From NCBI GenBank assembly GCA_037444845.1, contig JBBILQ010000011.1:1-57561 (forward strand): a stretch of DNA of 57,561 bases. The letters are read 5' to 3'. Origin of the DNA: JARYMI01 sp037444845 (GTDB lineage: Bacteria; Acidobacteriota; Aminicenantia; Aminicenantales; UBA8522). Both the position numbers and the translations under genes were made by a program. Under the pieces are notes generated by a model. That model saw nothing but the letters and a program-made list of their open reading frames with translations, did not search any database and was not told where the DNA came from. This document shows positions 40,694 through 50,257 of the stretch, one piece after another. Every line of letters begins with the position of its first letter. Position 1 is the stretch's first letter.

Positions 40694-43642
40694 TTTCCCC
40701 ATCTGAAAAAAGACGGAAAGGAAGCACCGATTCTCAGGGGCGCCCAAAAATTCTTCGTTGTAATCCTCTTGGGATCTCTTCTCTTTGAAACCAAGGGTTC
40801 GCCAGCCCTCAAGGACTATTCTTTTAATTCCAGGATGATGCTGGAGAAGACGATCGCCGAAGGAATAGCACGGCGTCATGAAGGCGATTTCGCCCAGTCT
40901 ATCCAACTTTTTAAAATTGCACTTGAACTCGCTAAAAAAACACAAGACCAGAGAAAACAGGTCGACTGCCTTATGAATCTAGGAGTTCTTTCCTGGAATT
41001 CGGGTCTGATGGAGGAATCCTCTGTCTATTATAAAGAGGCTTTGATTCTCGCGCGAAACCTCAGGTTGAAGGATAAAGAAAACGAGTGCTCGGTGGGAGT
41101 CCAAATTTATGAGGCCTATTCCACTGCCAAGGAACTCCGTTCGGCGGGTCATAACGAAGAATCGGTTCACCATTTTAAGGCGGCAATAAATTTGGCAAAG
41201 AGAATAAAAAGTGTTGAGCACGAATTGAAATGCCTCCGGCAGATGAGTTTCAATTATTCCGGCAGGCATCATGAGTTCGCCAGGCTAAATGAAGAGGCAT
41301 TGAGGATAGCAAGGGGCATCGGGCACCGGCTGGAAGAGGGAAGGTGCCTGAATAATATCGGAATTCATTACTGGAAAACGAGTAAATACTCTAAGGCCAT
41401 AGCTTTTCTCAAAGAAGCGCTGATGGTTACTCAGGAGGCCGATCAATCAGGAATTGATAAAGCAGCCTGCCTGAATAATCTCGGGATCGTATACAGGGCT
41501 ATCGGTGATTATGATAAATCATTGTCGTACCTGAAGGAAGCATTAAAATTAGACACAGCCCTAAAAAACGACCATGGGATTTCGATGGGCTTAAATAATC
41601 TGGGTGCAGTTTTAAGGATAAGAGGAGTCATTAATGGTGTCAAGGAAGATTTGGATAACGCACTATGCTATTATAAAGAATCCCTCAAAATAGCACGCCA
41701 AATTGGGAATGAAGCGTTAGAAATAGAAACTCTAAATAATTTAGGGTTGCTTTATTCAACTTTAAATAATAAGGTTCAATCAATATATAATTATAAATCA
41801 GCACTTAAGATTGCAACAAAAATAAAAGATTTTTACAATTTATGCAAAATCTGCAATAACATTGGCCATGTTTACCTGGATTTGGGAAATCCCGGGGAAG
41901 CCAAGAAATACTATCAGCAGGCTCTTGACGTATCGTTGCTGGAAGATAATTATGATTTCCTCTGGGAGACCTATTGTGGCCTGGGGCGGTGTCTTGAAGA
42001 AGGAAAGCAGTCCCGACTTGCCTTGACTTATTATAAGATGGCTGTCGATGTCATTGATGCCGTAAGAAGCGGTCTCGCTCTGGATGATCACAAGGCTGGT
42101 TTTGCCCGGGAAAAGATTGGAGCCCATGAATCGCTTCTAAACCTTTTGTATAAATTAGCGCAGGACGAACCAGCGGGCAGGCATGATGAGAGTATATTTC
42201 AAGCTGTAGAAAAATCAAAAGCTCGGGCGTTCATGGAAAGTTTGAAAGAAGCGGAGACTGAATCTCAGAGGAAAGCAGATGAAGGACTCAAGAGAAACCA
42301 GGACGAGATCTCAAAAAAAATCTCGAAGACAATCTCACAACTGACAAGAGCGGCTCTTTCAGAAGAAACAAGGCAGGAGTTGTTGCAGAGACTGGAAAGA
42401 GAAGAGGATGAATATTTTTCCTTTCTCAATAAGATAAAGTCTGCAAGGGCTGAGAAGGACACCTTTTCTTCTCTCGACGTTATTTCGCTTGAGGGCGTTC
42501 AAAAGGATGTTCTGGATGAAAAAACGGCCATCTTAGAGTTCTTCTTGGGGAGAAAACAGTCGTATGCGCTTCTTATTACAAAAAATGATTTCGTGATAAG
42601 GGCGCTGCCGCCTCAGAAGGTCATCGAGGATTCCTTGAGGGCATATCTAAAAATGATATCCACGCCGCCATCAGGAGGTTTTCGAGGCATCATGGCTGCA
42701 AAGCGACTCTATAAAGACATCCTTTTTCCCTTTGAGGAATGGGTTCGTTTCTCCATCGAACACTTGGTTATTGTTCCCGATGGAATTCTTTATTACCTTC
42801 CGTTTGAAACGCTCATCCCCGATCAGGGAGAAGGAACGGCAGGTTCGAGATATCTCATCGAGTCCCACAGAATATCTTATGCCCCGTCTGTTTCATCCCT
42901 CGCGTATCTAATCAATAGAGGAGACACCAGAGAGTACTCCAGACTATTGTTGGCCATGGCGAATCCAGTCTATTCTTTCCAGCTTTCCTCGAAAAAGAAG
43001 AACCTTAAAATCTATGAGGAAGCATTGCGCGAGGTTTATCTGAACAAAGGGTTTGATTTTTCACCGCTCCCGTTTAGCAAAAAAGAGGTAAAGCAAATAT
43101 CTCGTTATTTTTCCAAAGGCAAGGTTGATATCTATACCGGGGCTGAGGCCAAAGAAGAAGTCGTAAAAAATGCGTCTTTAGCTGGTTATCAAATTGTCCA
43201 TTTTGCTTGTCATGGGCTTCTCGATGAGAAAGCGCCCTCTCGCTCGGCTCTCGTCTTGACCCTTGGCGATAACACAGAAGAGGACGGATTCCTTCAAGCG
43301 AGGGAAATTCACAATCTTAAGTTGAACGCAAGCCTCGCAGTCCTTTCCGCCTGTCAAACAGGAAGGGGGAGGCTTGAAAACGGCGAGGGAATTTTCGGAC
43401 TGCCGAGGGTTTTTTTCTATGCCGGAGCTCAGTCTACGCTTTCTTCTCTATGGAAGGTCAATGATAAGTCGACAGCAGGTTTTATGCGGTATTTCTATCA
43501 ATTTTTAAAGACAGGAAATGACAAGGCCAATGCGCTCCGCCTGGCCAAAATCAGAATGATCAGGTCAGAATTCTCTCATCCGTTTTTTTGGGCAGCCTTT
43601 ATATTGAACGGCGACTATCATTCTAAGCTCAATTTCCGTTAG
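40670..43642 (+). CDS. Secreted TPR-CHAT domain protein (putative caspase-like protease), copy 1
   Basis: About 990 aa from ATG 40670 (ATG 40649 and a possible ATT at 40730 are alternatives). A hydrophobic signal (FFVVILLGSLLF) lies near the N terminus. At least eight TPR-type repeats follow to about residue 490 (patterns such as CLNNLGIVYRAIGDYDKSLSY), then a coiled-coil linker and the CHAT domain at the C terminus. The catalytic dyad is intact: His in HFACHGLLDEKAPSRSALVL (855, counted from 40649) and Cys in LSACQTGRGRLENGEG (902). CHAT proteins are caspase relatives of clan CD. Its partner genes are the sigma/anti-sigma pair that it meets tail to tail with no gap. Confidence 0.9.
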   Translation: MAEISYYIFPHLKKDGKEAPILRGAQKFFVVILLGSLLFETKGSPALKDYSFNSRMMLEKTIAEGIARRHEGDFAQSIQLFKIALELAKKTQDQRKQVDCLMNLGVLSWNSGLMEESSVYYKEALILARNLRLKDKENECSVGVQIYEAYSTAKELRSAGHNEESVHHFKAAINLAKRIKSVEHELKCLRQMSFNYSGRHHEFARLNEEALRIARGIGHRLEEGRCLNNIGIHYWKTSKYSKAIAFLKEALMVTQEADQSGIDKAACLNNLGIVYRAIGDYDKSLSYLKEALKLDTALKNDHGISMGLNNLGAVLRIRGVINGVKEDLDNALCYYKESLKIARQIGNEALEIETLNNLGLLYSTLNNKVQSIYNYKSALKIATKIKDFYNLCKICNNIGHVYLDLGNPGEAKKYYQQALDVSLLEDNYDFLWETYCGLGRCLEEGKQSRLALTYYKMAVDVIDAVRSGLALDDHKAGFAREKIGAHESLLNLLYKLAQDEPAGRHDESIFQAVEKSKARAFMESLKEAETESQRKADEGLKRNQDEISKKISKTISQLTRAALSEETRQELLQRLEREEDEYFSFLNKIKSARAEKDTFSSLDVISLEGVQKDVLDEKTAILEFFLGRKQSYALLITKNDFVIRALPPQKVIEDSLRAYLKMISTPPSGGFRGIMAAKRLYKDILFPFEEWVRFSIEHLVIVPDGILYYLPFETLIPDQGEGTAGSRYLIESHRISYAPSVSSLAYLINRGDTREYSRLLLAMANPVYSFQLSSKKKNLKIYEEALREVYLNKGFDFSPLPFSKKEVKQISRYFSKGKVDIYTGAEAKEEVVKNASLAGYQIVHFACHGLLDEKAPSRSALVLTLGDNTEEDGFLQAREIHNLKLNASLAVLSACQTGRGRLENGEGIFGLPRVFFYAGAQSTLSSLWKVNDKSTAGFMRYFYQFLKTGNDKANALRLAKIRMIRSEFSHPFFWAAFILNGDYHSKLNFR

Positions 43643-44356
43643 TTAATCAGCTAATCTGAACTCCTCCAAATGAGATTCGCGCGTCAGGCCATTGGTGAAA
43701 AAAACGGTAATCATCCAGAAATACGATCTGCCTCTGTGCATCTGTTTTTTGACGTCCGCCGGAAGCCGATAGAAAGGTTCGGAGACCTCAGGGCTTTTCC
43801 ACAGGGGAGAAAGGGATTCGTCGAAGATTTCGATAACAAAGTGATCTCTCCCCGCTATTTCATTCCACCTGAATAGCAATGGGCTGTCGAAAGCGTGATC
43901 AGACCGAGGCTCAAGGAGGCTGATCTGCCCTGGCCTGTCCCCTCTTTTTTCAGTTTTTTTGTTAAAAATAGGCCCATCTGTGATTAAGAGAAATGTCCCA
44001 ACCAGAGCAACGACAGCGACCGAGGCTATGGCAGATTTCCAGGCCAGGGCAAGTTTTGCCGTCTTCTTCATTTTAGGAACAGGGCTTGGTTCACCTTTGT
44101 TCTTAAGAAAAAGGTTGATTTCCTCTGCGAGCTTCTGTTCCTGGCGCGAGATTTGAAGGAAGGCATCGAATTCTTGAACGCAGAATGAGCAGTTTGTTAT
44201 ATGGTCAATAATTCTCTCTTTCTCTGCTTTCAGCCCAGCCTCAATGAAGAGATTTGCTATTTCCTCTGAAGAGGGGCAGGCTTGCCTTGATAGAGGAGTC
44301 CTCGTGAGAACATAGGATTTGTAGATATCCTTAAGATTCTCGTCATTTATTCTCAT
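43643..44356 (-). CDS. Transmembrane anti-sigma factor with zf-HC2 domain
   Basis: 237 aa. The N-terminal part has C27 and the H52-x3-C56-x2-C59 motif (IIDHITNCSFCVQEF), the zinc-binding anti-sigma (zf-HC2) pattern that holds an ECF sigma. A single membrane helix follows (about 104-126, AIASVAVVALVGTFLLI), then an extracytoplasmic beta-sandwich-like C-terminal domain (ISLLEPRSDHAF, LLFRWNEIAGRDHFVIEIFD, RSYFWMITVFF), which looks like a fibronectin-type sensor. Its start overlaps the sigma gene by 14 nt, so they are co-regulated. It should release the sigma when the outside domain is cut or bound. Confidence 0.88.
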   Translation of the reverse strand: MRINDENLKDIYKSYVLTRTPLSRQACPSSEEIANLFIEAGLKAEKERIIDHITNCSFCVQEFDAFLQISRQEQKLAEEINLFLKNKGEPSPVPKMKKTAKLALAWKSAIASVAVVALVGTFLLITDGPIFNKKTEKRGDRPGQISLLEPRSDHAFDSPLLFRWNEIAGRDHFVIEIFDESLSPLWKSPEVSEPFYRLPADVKKQMHRGRSYFWMITVFFTNGLTRESHLEEFRLAD

Positions 44357-44885
44357 AATGAATGTCCTTTTTCTTCAAGATTTTTTTTATGTCTGTCAAC
44401 CCTCGATACAACAAGTTCCTTGTTTTATCTTGGCTCCAACAATAAAACGCAGAAATCTCCTCAATATTCATCCCCAAGAGGTGAAGCCTGACCACTCTTC
44501 GCCTCGATTCGATGAGAGAATTCACGGCTTCGACAACATATTCTTTCAGATAGTCTCCCTCGCCGGCACAATCTGAATAGCCGTTCTTTGTCTCGGACAC
44601 TTTTTTCTGTTTTTCAGCGGAAAGCACGGCCTCTTCGCGCTTCCATTTTCTGAGCAAATCTATCACCGATGAATTGACGATCTTCCTTATATAGGACGGA
44701 TAATTCTGTATATCTTTCTCATGATGGATGATTTTCCAGATTTTTATTTTTATCTCCTGGGCGATATCGTCGGGGTCGAGACCGAATCTCTGGGGGTTGA
44801 ATTTTTGGACGTGTATCTTGATCAACCGCGAAAAGTTGTTAAGGAGGTGTTCGAATTCCTGGTCCTTCTTTTTATTCCAGTCCAT
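44343..44885 (-). CDS. ECF-like sigma-70 family RNA polymerase sigma factor
   Basis: 180 aa from ATG 44885 (AGGG just upstream); a start at 45050 would add residues that look non-coding. Region 2 is LIKIHVQKFNPQRFGLDPDDIAQEI-type with IKIKIWK and YPSYIRKIVNSSVIDLLRKWKRE. Region 4 is NSLIESRRRVVRLHLLGMNI followed by EEISAFYCWSQDKTRNLLYRG, the helix-turn-helix binding the -35 element. There is no region 1, 3 or long linker. It is followed by the anti-sigma gene, overlapping it, and sits between the two CHAT genes. Its target promoters are not known. Confidence 0.88.
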   Translation of the reverse strand: MDWNKKKDQEFEHLLNNFSRLIKIHVQKFNPQRFGLDPDDIAQEIKIKIWKIIHHEKDIQNYPSYIRKIVNSSVIDLLRKWKREEAVLSAEKQKKVSETKNGYSDCAGEGDYLKEYVVEAVNSLIESRRRVVRLHLLGMNIEEISAFYCWSQDKTRNLLYRGLTDIKKILKKKDIHYENK

Positions 44886-45035
44886 TTTACCCTGTATATA
44901 TAGAGCGAGTTTCTTTGGCGTTTTTCTCACTTTGTAAGAAAAATTTCTAAGGCGAAAATTCAGCCTGAGTGTTGAAGGACATGAGCACGGCTCCGAATTG
45001 GGCTGGGATAAGCATGCAAAAACGCCTTGAATGGC

Positions 45036-45064
45036 TTGACTTTTTAGCATCTATTGTTTAACAT
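45036..45064 (+). promoter_or_regulatory. Promoter of the hyaluronan-synthase-like gene
   Basis: TTGACT (45036-45041), 17 nt spacer and TAACAT (45059-45064). It leaves a leader of about 70 nt before the ATG at 45144 with GAGAGAG as the ribosome site. Confidence 0.5.
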
Positions 45065-45143
45065 TTTGGAGCGAAAAACGGTTTTTCCTGTCTTTATCAG
45101 CTTGATTGAGCCAAAATTCCGCCATAAATAAAAGAGAGAGCGC

Positions 45144-46529
45144 ATGTGGGAGAAGACCTTCGACGACATCGAGCTGGAATCTCCACCGAGGAGTCTCCTT
45201 TGTAGCCTGCCTTTCCTTAAAGAAAAAGCTGATCCTGTGGCTATTTTTATCATTATTATGGGCAGCGCTTTCGTTATCATCATCGCTTTGAAGGTTCGAA
45301 TCTTCCATCATTGGGCAGAATTCTTGCAAAGCACGGCGTTTCTGAGGGTCTCAACATATCCTTTATTAATTTCCGCTATCATAATCGTATCGGGCATCAT
45401 ATTCAGGACAATCCTCTGGTTTCGATACAAGCCTGAGTTTTTCGAGATCGGCGAAAATGTCGAATGGCCGTATGTATCTGTCATCATGCCTGCCCTAAAC
45501 GAAGAAGTATTGATAGGCAAGGCCATCGAATCGATTTTTTCTTCAAATTATCCCAGCGACAAGCTCGAAGTCATTGCGATCAACGACGGCTCAACAGACC
45601 TGACTTTTCATTGCATGATGAGGGCAAAGAGGAAATACGGGGAAAGGCTAAGGGTCATCAATTTCAAGAAAAACATGGGCAAACGGAAAGCCCTTTACAC
45701 AGGCCTCAAAGTGTCACGGGGAAATATTGTCGTTACTGTGGATACGGATAGTAAAATTGGACGCAGTGCCATAAAAAATCTTGTCATACCGTTAATAAAA
45801 GATAACTCCGTCGGTGCTGTTGCCGGGAGGGTTGCAGCCCTTAATGAGCGGGAGAATTTTCTGACCCGGATGCTTTCCATTCGGTACTCTATTGCATTCG
45901 ATTTCGGCCGCGCTTATCAAAGCGTCTACGGAACGGTTTTTGTCTGCCCGGGAGCGCTGACTGCCTATCGAAAAAATGTCCTGTGTTCTTTTGTCAAGGA
46001 ATGGGTCAATCAACAATTCATGAATACGCCCTGTCTTCATGGAGAAGACAGAGCCCTGACGACGTACATCCTTAGGGCCGGCTATTTTACCAAATATCAA
46101 TCCAATGCCGTTGTCTATACGCGCGTTCCTTCCAGGTTTCTTCAAATGAACCGGATGTATATCCGTTGGACTCGAAGCTACGTCCGTGAATCCATCCTGT
46201 TCGCAAGATTCATGCTTTCTCGCTATCGAAGGAAGCATCGAGTTTTGCCCGTTCTTGATTTCGTCTTCCTGAACCTCCTTCATCCCTTTCATGTTTTTTC
46301 TGTCTTCATCATTTCCTATTCTTTTTTCATCCAGCCAGTGTTCATTTTGCGGCATCTTGCCTTTCTTGTGATTTTGTCCTTCTTTCTCTCGCTTTACTAT
46401 TTGCGCACGAATAGGAGCATGGTTTTCCTCTATGGTGTTCCTTATGCCATGATTACAGCTTTTTTGCTTTGGTGGATTGTTCCGTTCTCGGCCCTGACCC
46501 TAAAGAACCAATCCTGGATGACCCGCTAA
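45144..46529 (+). CDS. Membrane GT2 polysaccharide synthase (hyaluronan/cellulose/NodC-like)
   Basis: 461 aa. Two N-terminal membrane helices (IFIIIMGSAFVIIIAL and LLISAIIIVSGIIFRTILW) are followed by a GT-A domain: VSVIMPALNEE (111-121), IAINDGSTDLT (144-154), DTDS (200-203), VCPGALTAYR (267-276), GEDRALT (300-306) and a MYIRW in place of the usual QxxRW (338-342), with Met where Gln is normal. Several C-terminal helices complete a channel. Such processive enzymes build and export beta-linked polysaccharide. It lies divergent from the sigma gene and beside the CHAT genes, suggesting a role in surface glycan linked to this system. Confidence 0.88.
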   Translation: MWEKTFDDIELESPPRSLLCSLPFLKEKADPVAIFIIIMGSAFVIIIALKVRIFHHWAEFLQSTAFLRVSTYPLLISAIIIVSGIIFRTILWFRYKPEFFEIGENVEWPYVSVIMPALNEEVLIGKAIESIFSSNYPSDKLEVIAINDGSTDLTFHCMMRAKRKYGERLRVINFKKNMGKRKALYTGLKVSRGNIVVTVDTDSKIGRSAIKNLVIPLIKDNSVGAVAGRVAALNERENFLTRMLSIRYSIAFDFGRAYQSVYGTVFVCPGALTAYRKNVLCSFVKEWVNQQFMNTPCLHGEDRALTTYILRAGYFTKYQSNAVVYTRVPSRFLQMNRMYIRWTRSYVRESILFARFMLSRYRRKHRVLPVLDFVFLNLLHPFHVFSVFIISYSFFIQPVFILRHLAFLVILSFFLSLYYLRTNRSMVFLYGVPYAMITAFLLWWIVPFSALTLKNQSWMTR

Positions 46530-46550
46530 AAGCAAAAGCCCTGTCGCTGT

Positions 46551-49500
46551 CTAATCTTTGAGAGAAAGAACGTTTTGTCTTTCCCGGTTTATTATCAGCA
46601 CAAGAATGGCTAAGCCTGCACATAAAGAGAGTGTTAGGACGATCCATTTGTAGGGCGTGCGATGAAAGACGATCTTATCAGCTTTGCCCGAGACAACAAA
46701 ACCGCCCCAGTAGTAAGGATGAGACAGTGCTCCTGAACTTATCATCTCCAGTTTAGCTTTTCGTAACGCGCTCATGATAGACTCGGAAGAACGAAGGTGG
46801 AAGTAAAATCTTTCTAAGAGTTGATAACTTGCCTGATCGTTGACTGCCCACAAGGTCAATAGCAACGAGGAAGCGCCGGCATAAAAGAAAGCTCTGCTCA
46901 AGCCTTCAATTCCCTCGCCTTTGATAAGCTGACCAAGGCCGGTTTGACACGCGGAAAGACTGACAAGGTCTGCATTGAGCTTAAGGTTGAAGATTTCTCT
47001 CATTTGAAGAAGGCCGTCCTCTTTCGGATCTGGATCCAGGGAAAGGATGATGGCCGAACGCCCGGGCTTTTTGTCGTCAATGAGCCCGTGCGTAGCCAGG
47101 TGAATAATCCTATAATCGGAGAGAGGTTGCCCCTTAAAGTTTTCTTCGGAGGCTTGATCGCGCAACAGGACATTCCTTTTTTGAGGTTTGAACAGAGAGG
47201 CTATTTTTTCTGTTTCTAAGCCGCTGTATCTCAACCTCANNNNNNNNNNNNNNNNNNNNNNNNNNNNNNNNNNNNNNNNNNNNNNNNNNNNNNNNNNNNN
47301 NNNNNNNNNNNNNNNNNNNNNNNNNNNNNNNNNNNNNNNTCACCAAAAGAGGGATCACCAAGAGCCAGGATGTCCCTGGCGGGTTTTTGGCCGTTCATGC
47401 TTTTTCTGTCGATTAGCTCTCGAAGAACTGAAAGAGACGGAACGTAGGCGATGCTGTAATTTTTTACGAGCCATTCTCTGCTTTTATCTGCTGTGAGCAA
47501 TGTCTCGAAAGGAAGAAAATAGAGGATGTCATCTGGAACAAAAACTATTTTGTTGACCTTTGCTTTTTCCAGGCCGGGTTGCACCAGGACGTTAAACAGC
47601 CTGTGCCCCAGGCTAAAATCCTGGTTTTCGACATCAGTGATGGCCGCGAGATACATCTGGACTTGTTTCTGAATATCTTTTTGGCGGGGGAGGGGGAATA
47701 TTCTCAAATCATTCTGGGTGAGCACAAATGCATAGGAATTTTCTTTTCCGATTATATAGGCAAAAACGGCTGTTTCCTTATCGAGAATTTCTTTCTGGGC
47801 CTCGTCAAGGGCAATTGTCCTGGGATAGCGAAGGCTAGCATAAGCAGAGCTCGCTCGTCTAATCTCTCTTTTTAAAGACTCTAATTGTTCTTCGTATTTC
47901 TCCAGCTGCCTATTGGCTTCAAGCCTGAGTTCGGGAGCAATCTGGGGAAACAAGAGCTTGGTATGGATTTTTGATATTTCATTCATCAGCTCTGTTTCCT
48001 GGTTTAAAAGTTTCTGGCTAATTCCATCTGTTAAGTTGATTTTTGAGATCTCTATGCTGTCAAGGAAAGCGCGTGCTTTGGCTTTTTCAAGATAGCGAAA
48101 AGCTTCAGCTCGATATTTTTTATCGAGCTCCCTTTGATTGAGCTTGATCAGAAGGTCAATGATGTTATGATAGGACTCGATTCTTCGGTCTGAGCCAAGA
48201 AAGGTCGCCCTCAACTCCTCCAGGTCGATTCCAGAGCGGATATTTTCTATGACTGAAATGGATTTTCTGTAGTTGTCAAGAGCAGCGATGCAATTGCCCT
48301 GATTCTTAAAAGCGTTGGCAATCTCGAGATACGCCTCCCAGAGAATCTTTCCTCCCTTGATGTTCAGGGCTAAGTCAATTGCTTTTTTGAAATACGTCGT
48401 CGATTCTTCGTAGTTGCCCAACTGGGAATAGACAATGCCGATATTTGTAAGGATTATGCTCATTTCCTCAATATCACTAATCCCCTCGGCCTTTCTAAGA
48501 GCAGATTGAAAGTAAGTCAAAGACTTGGAGTTATTATTGAGATATGAATAAACAGCACCAATGTTGTTAAGAACCTTGATTTCGGTTTTTGTATCTCCAT
48601 ATTTATCAAGAAACTGCAATGAATCGTTATAATGTTTGATTGCGTTATGAAAGTCAGCTTCGTTCTCTGAAATAATTCCTCTTCTTCCATAAACATTTCC
48701 TATATTATTAAGGTCTTTTGATACACTTATGCTATCGCCCAGCATTTTGTCTATTTCCAGGGCTTGAATCAAGTTGTCCAAAGCCCTGTCATAATTTCCT
48801 AAATGAATATATATTGTGCCGATGTTGTTTAAACAATTGGCTTGTTCCTCGAGGATTCCGAAAGAACGCACTATTTCTAGAGATTTTTCATAGTATTTTA
48901 ACGCATCAGAATAATTGTCTGTCTTCCAATAAAAAAGGCCTATATTGTTTAAGCACTTTCCTTCTTCCTGCTTATGATTAAGCTCTCGGGCAATGGAAAG
49001 AGCCTCGATATTTAAAGCGAAGAAGTCCTGGAAACGATTATTTTCCCAATAGCTTATGCTTAACTGCCGCAGACATTTGAGTTTGTGCTCCTTGCTGCCT
49101 ATTTTATCGGCCAGGACAATCGCGGCTCTAAAACTGTTGATTGATGCCTGAAGATTGCCAGAGGAACGCTCATTCTTAGCTTGGGTGTAGCGGTCGTATA
49201 TTGAAAGAGCGGTCAGGCTGAGGTCTATTTTCTCTTTTGCCTGCAACATCCGGGCCAGGGAGAGAGCTTGAGTGTATTTATCAGAGGATTGCTTAAGGTC
49301 TCCCATATTCCAATACATCAATGCAAGGTTTGTTAGGGAATCCAGTTTTCCCAGAGCATTCCTGTTTTCTTGGGCCACGTGGAAAGCTTTGTTGAAAGAA
49401 TCAGCGGCGTTATCGAACTCGCCTTTTCGCTTAAATTCCTCTCCTGCAGAGAAATAATTTTTATATTTCACGTCTGCAGAAATGACAATTGTAGCTGCAA

Positions 49501-49606
49501 AACAGGTTTCTCGAGAAAATAAAGGCAAGAGCGCAGATAAAGCAACGGAAATTAAAACGGATTTATTTGTAATTAAGAATGCCCGAAGATGCATCAATTT
49601 TTGCAT
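46551..49606 (-). CDS. Secreted TPR-CHAT domain protein, copy 2, interrupted by an assembly gap
   Basis: The two coding parts (47340-49606 and 46551-47234) are one gene broken by the Ns. The N-terminal part has a signal peptide (SVLISVALSALLPLFS) and about nine TPR repeats (for example CLNNIGTIYIHLGNYDRALDN). The C-terminal part holds the CHAT dyad: His in IHLATHGLIDDKKPGRSAII and Cys in LSACQTGLGQLIKGEGIEG. It ends with a membrane helix (WIVLTLSLCAGLAILVLII) and a short basic tail. With the signal peptide this places the TPR and CHAT domains outside the cytoplasm. Frame changes across the 100 Ns, so the real gap length is unknown. ATG at 49606 or 49594. Confidence 0.85.
47240..47339. other. 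Assembly gap of exactly 100 Ns
   Basis: A run of exactly 100 N is a standard placeholder for a scaffold join of unknown length. It lies inside the CHAT gene, just ahead of the conserved CHAT core. Confidence 0.98.
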
Positions 49607-49726
49607 TTCCTTTGTCGCAGGCGGAAATCAACCGCTCGAAATCAATACAAAAAAAGTCTGCCTTTGATATCGGTCCTGGTCAATCGCCTCTGGAGGGGAG
49701 ACGGGGGGTGATTTTAGTTGAGGTTT

Positions 49727-49744
49727 ATCATCCTGAAGGGTGAT
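49727..49744. repeat. Hairpin in the leader of CHAT gene copy 2
   Basis: ATCATCC (49727-49733), TGAA loop and GGGTGAT (49738-49744) form a 7-bp stem with one G-U pair. It sits 120 nt upstream of the CHAT start and could be an mRNA leader structure. Confidence 0.3.
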
Positions 49745-49837
49745 CTTAAAAGAAAAATATTTATTTCCCGGAATTTAAAAATATGACGTTTAAGTTATTT
49801 AACTAAAGGTGATATTTGTTGCCAATCATCCTCGAAT

Positions 49838-49865
49838 CATATAGCAGATATCTCTTGATTGTTAA
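49838..49865 (-). promoter_or_regulatory. Weak candidate promoter for CHAT gene copy 2
   Basis: Minus-strand TTAACA (49860-49865), 16 nt spacer and TATATG (49838-49843). This would give a leader of over 200 nt. No better -35/-10 pair is visible nearer the start. Confidence 0.3.
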
Positions 49866-50149
49866 TCGCTTTTGCTAGGTCTTTCTGAAAGCGAATCGAC
49901 AAGAGCTCTAATCTTCCCGCTGGAGTTGTCTTGATTAATCGTATTGGACGCGTCAGAGGTTCCTGTGTCAAAGACCGGCACAAATATCGACGCAAACGAA
50001 GAAATCCACGCCACGGGCTTCTTGATCAAGATCTTGAAGTCGAACTTAGAACTTTTCTTTGGAACGCTGGAAAAGCCAGGAACAGATAGGAGGAAAAATC
50101 CAAGCAGAGTGAACAGCGCTGCCATTTTGAATACTGACTTCTTCTTCAT
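49862..50149 (-). CDS. Small secreted protein of unknown function
   Basis: 95 aa. A clear signal peptide (KMAALFTLLGFFLLSVPGFSS) is followed by a basic segment (VPKKSSKFDFKILIKKPVAW), a hydrophobic patch (ISSFASIFVPVFDTG) and a polar, low-complexity tail. The mature form is about 65 aa. AAGGAGG lies 5 nt before the ATG, and a TTGACA-N17-TAGATT promoter is about 110 nt upstream, so it is a real, probably well-expressed gene. It precedes CHAT copy 2 in the same direction. I do not recognise a family. Confidence 0.7.
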   Translation of the reverse strand: MKKKSVFKMAALFTLLGFFLLSVPGFSSVPKKSSKFDFKILIKKPVAWISSFASIFVPVFDTGTSDASNTINQDNSSGKIRALVDSLSERPSKSD

Positions 50150-50257
50150 GAGGGCCTCCTTATAAGGATTAATTGCGCCCTGTGGAATGACAGAAGAGAA
50201 GTGGCAGAATCAGATGAGAGGCAAAAACTCCATCATTCTCATCCAAGGCGTACCATC

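Noticed and set aside
40664..50149. Type III-E CRISPR (Craspase) locus suggested by TPR-CHAT plus sigma factor
   Set aside because: No repeat-spacer array, gRAMP/Cas7-11 or Csx30/Csx31-like gene is visible, and the CHAT proteins carry signal peptides.
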